Assembly (NCBI GenBank): GCA_036939355.1
Contig: JALLAP010000779.1
Coordinates: 1 to 26,406 of the forward strand
Reading direction: 5' to 3'
DNA: 26,406 bases
Source of the DNA: Thalassiosira profunda
Taxonomy: Eukaryota; Bacillariophyta; Thalassiosirophyceae; Thalassiosirales; Thalassiosiraceae
Shown: piece after piece, positions 16,580 through 24,243 of the stretch
Numbering within the stretch: position 1 is the first letter of the stretch
Layout: each line of letters opens with the position of its first letter
Position numbers and translations under genes: made by a program
Notes under the pieces: generated by a model
What the model was told of the DNA's origin: nothing
Database searches by the model: none
The model's input: the letters and a program-made list of their open reading frames with translations, nothing else

Positions 16580-18055
16580 ATGTGTTCAGTGGGTTCAGCT
16601 GTCGCGGTGCTACTCATGTTTGCACATCGCTGCTTCTGCTTCAGTCCGAGGCGGGCTGCGCTTCGCACGATCTCGTGCAGTCGCCTGGCAAACCTGGCGG
16701 CGACAAAGGGTAGTGGCGACGGCATCGTTGATAGTAACTTTGCAAATGCGCATGCGATGCAAGTAGGGGACCTTTTGGACGAACACGATGGAAGCTTGTC
16801 AATCTCTGATTTCGTGACAAAGCACAAGAAACGTTACGCAGACCATCCATACCAACGTGGCGCCACAACAGCGTTGTTGCAGTATTTGTCGAGAAGTGGG
16901 ATCTTCACAGTTGACAAAGACTGCAACAACATTCGATTGTCGAAGAAGCCTCGCTCGAAGGCGAAAAAACAGCCTGTTGCTTCATCAACAAAGAAGAAGC
17001 CAACAATAAAAGTCGCACCTCCCGAACCATCCCAAATCATTGCGATGGATGCAGAGATGGTCGGTGTGGGGCCCAACGGGATGCATTCTCGCCTGGCTAG
17101 ACTTACTCTAGTAAATTGGAAAGGGGCGACTATCTACGATACTTATTGCAAGGTTGGGCGAGTTACTGATTATCGGACGGCAGTATCTGGCATCACAGCT
17201 AAGCATATATGGTCTGACAGAGCCATCTCCGTGAAACGATGTCGATCAGAGGTTGCTGAATTGATACAGGGCAAAGTTGTCATTGGACATTCTCTCAGCC
17301 AGGATTTCTTCGTCCTCGGCCTCTCCCATCCAGAGCACCTCCTTCGAGATACGAGCCTGTACGGGCCCCTTTTGAACGAAGGAAAGCCCCCTAGTCTGAA
17401 GTCACTCGCGAAGGAGCAACTCGGCGTGACAATCCAAAAGAAGGGCGAACCGCATTGTTCTGTCGAAGATGCCAGGGCGGCAATGGAATTGTACAAAAAG
17501 TATCGTGGAGGTTGGGAGGGGACTATTCGCAGCAAGGCCGCAAAAGCAAAAGCAAAACCAACGCCAGCGCATGTGTCAGTCGCAAAGCCAAAGACGAAGC
17601 ATGTGTGCACTGCAAAACAAGTCAAGGCTTTGCTTGATAGTGAAGGAGGTGGCAAACTATTTGTCGGCGCCTTTGCCTTTAAGTATCGCGCAAAGAACGG
17701 CAAGAGACCTTTCCCTCGCGGAAAAGTGAAGGAGGGTCTTCAACGTTTGGCTGCTGAAACTGGGCTTTTCTCCGTCGCCTGCAAAGCAGATGGCTGCACT
17801 TACTTCTTGACGATGGCTGTGTCAGTCCCAAAGCATGCAGAACAAGTCAAAGCTTTGCTTAACAGTGAAAGAGGCGGAACGCTGTTACTCTCAGACTTCG
17901 CACGAGCATACAACGAAAAGTATGGGAAGAAACCGTTCTGTGGTAAACAAGGAACAGTGCGGAAGAGTCTGGAAAGCTTGGCTGCTGAATCAAGGTTGTT
18001 CTCGGTCGCCTGCAAAACAGATGGATGTACTTACTTCTTGGCGAGTAAACAGTAA
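16580..18055 (+). CDS. REXO4-like DEDDh 3'-5' exonuclease, probable plastid targeting, winged-helix-like repeats
   Basis: 491 residues from the first ATG; the frame is open upstream without an ATG. Residues 1-20 are a signal peptide (SAVAVLLMFAHRCFC) followed at once by Phe21-Ser-Pro-Arg-Arg. This is the Phe +1 junction plus basic transit peptide used for import into complex red plastids. Residues about 151-310 are a DEDDh nuclease of the REXO4/ISG20 type: Asp157-Ala-Glu159, GHSLSQD with Asp242, and His292...Asp297. All four acidic residues and the His are present, so it should be active on RNA or DNA 3' ends. Three similar helical units of about 65 residues flank it (about 58-122, 345-411, 419-488), each starting QV-x-x-LL and ending FxV...; they look like winged-helix repeats, possibly LOTUS-like. 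The nuclease call is strong; plastid location and repeat class are inferred. Confidence 0.83.
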   Translation: MCSVGSAVAVLLMFAHRCFCFSPRRAALRTISCSRLANLAATKGSGDGIVDSNFANAHAMQVGDLLDEHDGSLSISDFVTKHKKRYADHPYQRGATTALLQYLSRSGIFTVDKDCNNIRLSKKPRSKAKKQPVASSTKKKPTIKVAPPEPSQIIAMDAEMVGVGPNGMHSRLARLTLVNWKGATIYDTYCKVGRVTDYRTAVSGITAKHIWSDRAISVKRCRSEVAELIQGKVVIGHSLSQDFFVLGLSHPEHLLRDTSLYGPLLNEGKPPSLKSLAKEQLGVTIQKKGEPHCSVEDARAAMELYKKYRGGWEGTIRSKAAKAKAKPTPAHVSVAKPKTKHVCTAKQVKALLDSEGGGKLFVGAFAFKYRAKNGKRPFPRGKVKEGLQRLAAETGLFSVACKADGCTYFLTMAVSVPKHAEQVKALLNSERGGTLLLSDFARAYNEKYGKKPFCGKQGTVRKSLESLAAESRLFSVACKTDGCTYFLASKQ

Positions 18056-18163
18056 AAGTCTCTTGGCAAGTCTCAATGACGGAGTCGGCGGAGAACCGGA
18101 TAATTCGGATCTTCGTCTGGCATTGGTCGTTCGGTGTCAAATTCTCCAACACCTTCACCGAAC

Positions 18164-19191
18164 TCAGTTGGCCCCATCCTTGCTCTCCTCCAGCCCGCAT
18201 TCCGGCTTGAAGCTCTGGTATCGGACGACCTCCCTCCCCGTCTCCGAACAATAATCGACGCAGGTGATGGACGCCGTCGCAATCGACAATCCGGCCATTT
18301 CCGTAACGTCCATCCTCAACGCCTCGCTGAGCATCGCGCGGGTCACCTGGAGGTGACTCACGATGGCACTCGCCCGTCCCACTGCAGTTCTTTCCAACAG
18401 TTCGTCCCGCGCCTGCAGCACGCGGGATTTGAGCGTTGGGTAGCTTTCGCCGCCGTCCCCCGGGGTTACGGACTCGTCACATGCGTCGAATTTTGCAAGG
18501 TTCTCCGGCCCTATCTCGTCTTTGGTCAGGCCGCACCACGCCCCCCGATCCAATTCTCTGAAGCCCTCGAGTATCATGACGTCATTGGAATCGCCGCTGC
18601 TTTCTCCTCCGTCGATCAGAGGTTGCCGTGCCAATACCTGCCTCGCTCCAAACTTCGCCCGCGACAGGGGCGACGACGCCACGTGTTGCAAATGAAAGTT
18701 CGAGAGATACGCTGCCGCCTCGATTGCTTCCAATTCGCCCAGTGGTGAAAGAGGCACGTCCATTGCCCCGTAATACACCGGTCGGTCTCCTCCCTGCGCG
18801 ATTCAGTGCGTACAATTGCTCGGATGAGTGCATGTGTGTATGCATTGCGCACACCAACAGAGCAACAACCAAAAAGCAAGGCTCTCGACTGTATGATGTG
18901 CACATCATGATGTGTTTGGCTCACCGGGTTGATCACCTCCCCGTGCCGCACCATAAATAGCCTCTTATATCCTGCCGGTATCGGATCGAGCAGCGGGACG
19001 TTCTCCACCTCGCAGATGGTTGCGGGTGCAACGTTCGCCCCGCCCGCCCACGCGTCGGCCTTCTCTGTTGCATGCACCGTCGTCGTCGAGCATTGCCGGG
19101 CGCGGCGAGGCAACGATGGCGCCGGTGCTCGGAAGGCCGGAGCGCCTTGTAATTGCAACAGCAGGCCGAGAAAAAGCAGGTAGGGCGCCAT
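18164..19191 (-). CDS. Histidine phosphatase superfamily (phosphoglycerate mutase-like), plastid-targeted
   Basis: Exons 18925-19191 and 18164-18793 give 298 residues from the ATG at 19191. Residues 1-30 are a bipartite plastid leader: a hydrophobic signal (APYLLFLGLLLQLQ), then GAPA|FRAP, a near-ideal ASAFAP junction, and a Ser/Thr/Arg-rich transit peptide. The core begins FMVRHGEVINP with the phospho-accepting His73, continues GGDRPVYYGAMDVPLSPLG across the splice junction, then SSPLSRA (Arg134), GFRELDRGAWCGLT (Glu169), and IVSHLQVTRAML (His236). All expected catalytic positions are filled. Members dephosphorylate or isomerise small phosphate metabolites; the substrate is not readable, though the fold resembles cobC/fructose-2,6-bisphosphatase-like phosphatases. 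Its 3' end faces the exonuclease gene 108 bp away, and it is divergent from the GT31 gene. Confidence 0.85.
18794..18924 (-). other. Intron (131 bp) in the histidine phosphatase gene
   Basis: Minus strand: AACCCG|GTGAGC ... GCGCAG|GGAGGA, phase 0. Joining restores the family-typical ...VINPGGDRPVYYG sequence directly after the RHG motif. Without splicing, the leader and first catalytic His are separated from the rest of the enzyme. Confidence 0.9.
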
Positions 19192-19441
19192 CGTGGCGAG
19201 GAAGGCGAGGCGAGGAGTCAAGTCGGGGAAGTGGTGGAATGAAGTGCAGTGGAGTGGTGGAGGAATTGGGGTGCCTGGTGCGGCCACATGGCCGAGTTAG
19301 CAGTTAGCTACCTGACGGCCAGTACGTACTTCGGCTACGTAGAGGCAACTCTGTATTGTAAAGATTCCACGTGCAGTGCACCTGTTCAGTTGCCCGCCAG
19401 TTGTTGTTGTTTGTCAGACCACGCCGACCCCTCATCGTTGC
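19192..19441. promoter_or_regulatory. Short bidirectional promoter region
   Basis: Only 250-316 bp (depending on the GT31 start) separate the divergent phosphatase and glycosyltransferase genes, so both promoters must lie here. It contains a 10-bp perfect palindrome AGTACGTACT (19321-19330) and a nearby CTACGTAG (19335-19342), both with the ACGT core typical of bZIP sites. Regulation through them is inference. Confidence 0.5.
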
Positions 19442-20800
19442 ATGGTCTGGCGTAGCTTGCGGCTGCCGAGCGAACCGCGCTGTTTGTCGGGCCGCAGACG
19501 GGGCAGGATGAGCGGCGCCAACATCCGCCACCGGTCAACCGCAAAGCACTCCGTCGAGTCCGAGCCGGTGCACATCGTGGCGGCGAGGATCCCCAACATC
19601 ACGGCGCGGCAGCACGCCCAGTTGCACGTTGCGGTGTGGGTTCGAGTGGTTGCGATCATTGGGCTGTTCACTATTGCAGTGCTGCTTCTTTCCCGGGTGG
19701 GGATAGGGAGAGGCGATGCAGTGGTTGATGCGGACAGTAGTGGAGGTGCAGTCCGAGTAGGTGGCCCAAAAAATAGCAATGGAGGTAGTGGGAAGCCGTT
19801 ATTCGTCACCGTTGTCATGCCGAGCGTGGTGAAACCGGATGCCAGACCGCTGCGGCTCACCAACATCGCCAAGACGTGGGGACCGTCATCAAATGCAGTC
19901 TACGTCGTCCACAGCAAAGGCGAGTACCCAAGCGGAGATTTCATTGACAATTCGTCCTCCGGCGCATATCCCAAAAATCTCGTGGTGCCGGAGCACATAA
20001 CTGTCGACAAGGGGGTGGAACGCCTGCAACACGTCATCCAAACGATTCACAACGATGTCGACCCAGACTTTGCCTTCTTTGTCAACGATCACACGTTCGT
20101 ATTGCCGGATCACCTGTGCACGTTTCTGAAAGGAAGGGACCCATCCCAGGATTTGTACGCGGGCCATCTGCTCAAAGGGAAGGGCGAATCGGCCTTCAAC
20201 TCCGGGGCCGCCGGCTACGTCCTCTCCCGACGCACGATGGAGCGGATCATAAAAGAATGGGATAATCCGCAATCGAAGTGCTCTCCGGAAAACGCGTCCA
20301 AGTGGCTGCAGGGAAATCCCGGCCTCCTCACTGCCAAGTGTTTTGGAGAAGTGTTGAAGGTGCCGTTGGTGGATACGCGCGACGAGCGAGACTTGTCGCA
20401 CCTCTTCCACGCCTACGGGATCGTTCGCACGGTCAGTGGCAAGGTGGACGATTGGTACATGAAAAAGCACGAGACTCTCGATTCAATACTGGGTGTTGAT
20501 ACGAAGTTCCACCATAAACTGCAGTCAGGTGCTGGATGCTGCTCGATGCAAACAATCAGCTTTCACTACGTTGAGAGCGGAGAGTCTCTAGCGTTCTGGG
20601 AAGTCCTGCAAACAATTCACAAATCTCCAGGGATGTCGGACAATGATATCAAGGACCTAATGAACAAGGTGTGGCCGCGGGATAAGGAGGGACTGGGAGG
20701 GTACGCTCACGGCCTACCGGGTCCGAAGGATGCCCTTTGGAAGGATATTATTCAAGTGGTGCGCAAGATCTCGAATGGAGCGGCGCCTCCGTCGTGCTAG
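19442..20800 (+). CDS. GT31-family glycosyltransferase (C1GALT1/Fringe-like), type II membrane protein
   Basis: 452 residues from the ATG at 19442; a second in-frame ATG at 19508 would give 430 and is an equally good start. A basic N-terminus precedes one transmembrane helix (about 64-85, VAVWVRVVAIIGLFTIAVLLLS), then a luminal Ser/Gly stem and a catalytic domain from about 118. Family features include DFAFFVNDHTFVLPDHL (209-225), LYAGHLLKGKGESAFNSGAAGYVLSRRTM (238-266) and SFHYVE (373-378). These match the beta-1,3-glycosyltransferase/C1GALT1 layout: metal site, 'FNSGGAGYVLS' acceptor loop, C-terminal H-x-V. At the metal site the usual D-D-D is N215-D216-H217. It probably acts in the Golgi, adding a sugar to glycoprotein; donor and acceptor are unknown. 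Confidence 0.78.
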   Translation: MVWRSLRLPSEPRCLSGRRRGRMSGANIRHRSTAKHSVESEPVHIVAARIPNITARQHAQLHVAVWVRVVAIIGLFTIAVLLLSRVGIGRGDAVVDADSSGGAVRVGGPKNSNGGSGKPLFVTVVMPSVVKPDARPLRLTNIAKTWGPSSNAVYVVHSKGEYPSGDFIDNSSSGAYPKNLVVPEHITVDKGVERLQHVIQTIHNDVDPDFAFFVNDHTFVLPDHLCTFLKGRDPSQDLYAGHLLKGKGESAFNSGAAGYVLSRRTMERIIKEWDNPQSKCSPENASKWLQGNPGLLTAKCFGEVLKVPLVDTRDERDLSHLFHAYGIVRTVSGKVDDWYMKKHETLDSILGVDTKFHHKLQSGAGCCSMQTISFHYVESGESLAFWEVLQTIHKSPGMSDNDIKDLMNKVWPRDKEGLGGYAHGLPGPKDALWKDIIQVVRKISNGAAPPSC

Positions 20801-20981
20801 TATTCGCCAGTGAGTTGCTTAAACGGCAGTACCAACATCTGATAGGAAGAGATTGCGATGTAGAATTTCACTAGCTTTACGGCTGGGCACGATGTTCTCT
20901 GTGCAACCCAGCCCTCTTTCGACAACAACTCGACACCTAAACGAACAAAACAATGCAACACTCTCTCATCACAGTGCGTCT

Positions 20982-23711
20982 TTACACCTCCATCCTCCTC
21001 GTGTCCCAGGGCGCGTTATCGCCGCTCTTGTTCTCTCCTCCACGCTTGCATCGGTCGGTCTCGTTGCGGCTGCGATGACGGTCCAAGTTTCTCCCGCCAG
21101 ACCTACGGTTGGAAACCCTTTTCGCCCTCCTCCTCGTCATCTCGCTCACACGACCGCTGCTGTCGGCGTCACCACCTTGCTTAACAAGGCCAATGTCCGA
21201 CATGAATTGACCAACGGTGTCATCGAACGCTTCCATTAGGTCATCGACCAGCTCTTCCTGCGGAATCCCAAAGGGTTCGAACGCGCACTGTTGCTGGCCG
21301 TTGGCAAGCACGCTTTTCTCGGATACAAACGTGCTCGCCTCGCTGTCGAGGGTGTCAAGGTCCCAGTCGTATTGGTCGAGGGTGACCTCGTCGTCGGACG
21401 TTCCGTTCGACCTCGACGGCGGAAGCCCCTGTTTCTGACTCTGAGAGCGAGATGAGTCAATGTCGTCCGCAGATTCCCGATCCTCTGCGAGTGCATACCG
21501 GGCCTTCGGACTCAACCCGGTCTTCTGCCTTCTTAGCTCGATGGCCCCAAGCTCTCCCGCGACATGTTCCACTGTGACTGGCGCGTCGACAGGGGTGACG
21601 ATGAGGAAGTCTTGACCCTCTGGCGTGGTCAGGGCTTCCTGGACAGCTTCCCTCGCCTCGACTGACAGACCAGTCTTGCTCCTGCTGGCTTCGCTTGCGT
21701 TATCGCTGCGTTGCTTGACGCCAGCCAGCAGGTGCTGCTGCAGCCTCTTCTTGCGCAGGAACCTCCCACTGGGGCGGCGCTCGGACTTCTCGCGCGCCAC
21801 CAATCGTCCAAGGCGTCCGGACGAGCGGGACGAGCGGGACTTTGGAGTGTCCGGCGAGGCATCGCCTGCAGGATTCCCTAGCTTGCTCGACGAGGCCTTG
21901 AAGGACTCCGACTTGGTCGTGCCATCAGTCCCAGCGGTCTTGTTGGACTCCTTGGTCGCCTTGCTTCCCTGCTTCTGTGAGTCCACGTCCTCCTTAGCGT
22001 TCTCCTCGTCCATAGGCTCCGCCTCGGCATCGACGCCACTCTCCAAAGCAATCTCGTCCAGGCCGAGACACTTGATGACCTCCACATCTTCATCGCCCTC
22101 TGGAAGGGATGACACCTCAACAAGGACGTCGGTCGACGTCCCGATGACCCCGTGGGCTTCGTTGGCGTAGACGATGTGGAGCGAAGCGTCGTCGTCCTCG
22201 CCTGCTCCTAGATCATCCTCTTTTTCTGAATCGGGCGTCTCGGCTACCAGTTCCTTGGCCGCAGGGCCAACGATTGCTGCCTCCTCTTGCGCGTCTTTGC
22301 CCTCCACACACTCCTCCTCAGCACCATTGATCTCCTTCTTCTCAATCAGCACCTGGAGCCTGGACGAGTTCCGGAAAATGTCCTCCATTGGCACGAACTC
22401 TTCCTCGCGTTCGGTTCCGCCGCCAATGCCGCTGCTGGAGTCCTGTTCGTCCTCGGCAATCGACGACGCTGGCGTGGGAAGCATTTCCACCTCTGGATCG
22501 GGCTCGGTAACGACAGACAAGTCCTCCTGCTCCTGCCCCTCCTGGGAGACGTACGTGTCTGAACGCTCGATTGGGGTTGCCTCGAGCGTCCTCTTCGGTT
22601 CGGAAATGGGCATATCGGGAGGCAGCAACACCTGCTCGCTGTCGGGCTCGGTGTTCGCGCCCTCCTCCGCGACCTTCATTGGGCTGGGAGTGAACCCGCT
22701 CGGCCCTTCGACAGTGTAAGAATAGACGGTGCTAACGGAATCGGCCACAGGCGAGGGGAGGGTCGAAGTCGCGCTCGCTGCCGTGGTGGGCGTATCGGCA
22801 GGATCCTCTGCGACGGCATCGCCCGAGAGGACCTTCACGGAGGTCACGATGACATGGGCCAGTGTGGGGTCCTCGCTTACCACGCTCGGGGTCGGCTTGA
22901 TGGGGGTGCTTGGTCCAATCTCGTCCACTTTGGATATGGATGACTCCTCCCTGATCGGTTGACTGCTCGTGGCCGCCTGCTCCCTCGCCCGCGTCGTCTT
23001 CCGCTTGGTGCCCAGCAGGTGCACCCGGCTTCTCAGCTTGGCCAACTTATTTTCTCTGTCGGCACTAGCTGCAGCAGGCTCAGCGGAAGTCTGCACTGCC
23101 GGCTTCTTGGCGTGCTCGCTCCTCTTCTTCCGAAGGTTTCCCAACTTCCTTTCCCAGAAGGCAGTCCTCTTGGGCACGGAAGAAGGCGCATCGTCCCACG
23201 GCTTTGCCAGCTCGTCGACCTCCACTCCTATATTGATCGTGTCCTCGTTGGCAGTCTCCTTGGCGACAGCCACCCCGGCATCTTTCTCTTGCTCAACTTT
23301 CCTGGCCGCCACCTCCTCGACGGCCTTTTGAGCCACAGCCGCAATCCTCGCCGCCCTGGCGCCCTCGTCCAGATCCCCGCCCTCCCGCAGCTCCGGCCAC
23401 TCGTGCAGCTCGCACTTGTCCCGCAGCGAGCGCATCGACAGCGAGCTCGTCGCGCGCAGCAGCGACTCGTCGACGTGGACGCCCGCGGGCACGTCCCCCG
23501 GAAGGAGGTCGCCGGAGCGGGCGCGCTCCATGAGGTCCCGGCTCGGCTCGCGATGCATCGTCGGGGTCCGGGCGAAGAGCTGCCGGCTGTGAATGCGCGG
23601 CAGGAGGTGGATCTTGCCACTCGGCGGCGCCTTGTCCACCGCTAGGGTCTCTGTGCCGCCCTCGGCGACGGTCGGGGCCGCCTGCATGTAGTCCTGATCG
23701 AGCTCGAGCAT
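20982..23711 (-). CDS. Long disordered acidic protein of unknown function
   Basis: 909 residues from the ATG at 23711; the frame is open upstream to 23783. The protein is dominated by Glu/Asp/Ser/Ala/Thr low-complexity sequence with scattered basic patches (KLRSRVHLLGTKRKTTRAREQ; SSRSSGRLGRLVAREKSERRPSGRFLRKKRLQQH) and no membrane segment. The least disordered parts are the N-terminal 120 residues (KIHLLPRIHSRQLFARTPTM ... SLRDKCELHEWPEL) and a C-terminal helix (FGIPQEELVDDLMEAFDDTVGQFM). I recognise no domain. A pyrimidine-rich TTGTTCATTTTGCAG at 23762-23776 (minus strand) looks like a 3' splice site, so an upstream exon is possible. One in-frame option, ATG 23827 with a 50-bp intron, has a weak donor. 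A scaffold or regulatory role is only a guess from composition. Confidence 0.62.
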   Translation of the reverse strand: MLELDQDYMQAAPTVAEGGTETLAVDKAPPSGKIHLLPRIHSRQLFARTPTMHREPSRDLMERARSGDLLPGDVPAGVHVDESLLRATSSLSMRSLRDKCELHEWPELREGGDLDEGARAARIAAVAQKAVEEVAARKVEQEKDAGVAVAKETANEDTINIGVEVDELAKPWDDAPSSVPKRTAFWERKLGNLRKKRSEHAKKPAVQTSAEPAAASADRENKLAKLRSRVHLLGTKRKTTRAREQAATSSQPIREESSISKVDEIGPSTPIKPTPSVVSEDPTLAHVIVTSVKVLSGDAVAEDPADTPTTAASATSTLPSPVADSVSTVYSYTVEGPSGFTPSPMKVAEEGANTEPDSEQVLLPPDMPISEPKRTLEATPIERSDTYVSQEGQEQEDLSVVTEPDPEVEMLPTPASSIAEDEQDSSSGIGGGTEREEEFVPMEDIFRNSSRLQVLIEKKEINGAEEECVEGKDAQEEAAIVGPAAKELVAETPDSEKEDDLGAGEDDDASLHIVYANEAHGVIGTSTDVLVEVSSLPEGDEDVEVIKCLGLDEIALESGVDAEAEPMDEENAKEDVDSQKQGSKATKESNKTAGTDGTTKSESFKASSSKLGNPAGDASPDTPKSRSSRSSGRLGRLVAREKSERRPSGRFLRKKRLQQHLLAGVKQRSDNASEASRSKTGLSVEAREAVQEALTTPEGQDFLIVTPVDAPVTVEHVAGELGAIELRRQKTGLSPKARYALAEDRESADDIDSSRSQSQKQGLPPSRSNGTSDDEVTLDQYDWDLDTLDSEASTFVSEKSVLANGQQQCAFEPFGIPQEELVDDLMEAFDDTVGQFMSDIGLVKQGGDADSSGRVSEMTRRRAKRVSNRRSGGRNLDRHRSRNETDRCKRGGENKSGDNAPWDTRRMEV

Positions 23712-23783
23712 GGCATCCGGCGATGTTGCAACTCGTCCAATAGGATCGACTCGCCGTCGCCCTGCAAAATGAACAAGACACAC

Positions 23784-24243
23784 CTATGAGCGCCGCATCA
23801 CTGAATGGGACCATCTTGCGTCTCCATCGGCTCGGCGTTGGCCTCTCTCTGCAGCGCAGAGCGAGCTTGGGAAGGTGCATGCATCTCTCGCTCGGAAGCG
23901 TCTGCAACTGCGCAGCGAAAGCATGGGCACCGGTGCGCGAAGCGGGGGCCTCCGCGCCCGAGAATGCTTCGTGCACCTCCTTCGTGGGGGTTGGGGGTCG
24001 CCACTGTGTTGCGCTGCCGCTTCGAGACGTTGGACGAAGGCGGGCTCCTCTGCTGGCCCAAATTTGTCGAGTGCGCGAAACTTTCAGCTTTATACCTTCG
24101 TCTGCGAAGGTTGGTCGTGGGTTGGAATCCACAGCCTACTCAGGCCTACTCCTTTGAGAGTGAGACCCAACCAAAGCCACTCAATAGACTCTTCACTTAG
24201 CTCTTTACAATACAATGATAAGTTTACAAGGCGTGGGACTAGC
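23784..24243. other. Intergenic region between two tandem minus-strand genes
   Basis: It holds the 3' flank of the GNAT gene and the 5' flank of the acidic-protein gene. Possible short upstream exons of the latter lie here (see that entry). The GGTTGGAATCC stretch near 24,120 resembles a tRNA T-arm, but no other arms are present. No independent gene is supported. Confidence 0.5.

Noticed and set aside
24110..24185. T-arm-like GGTTGGAATCC suggesting a tRNA
   Set aside because: No matching acceptor, D or anticodon stems could be formed around it.
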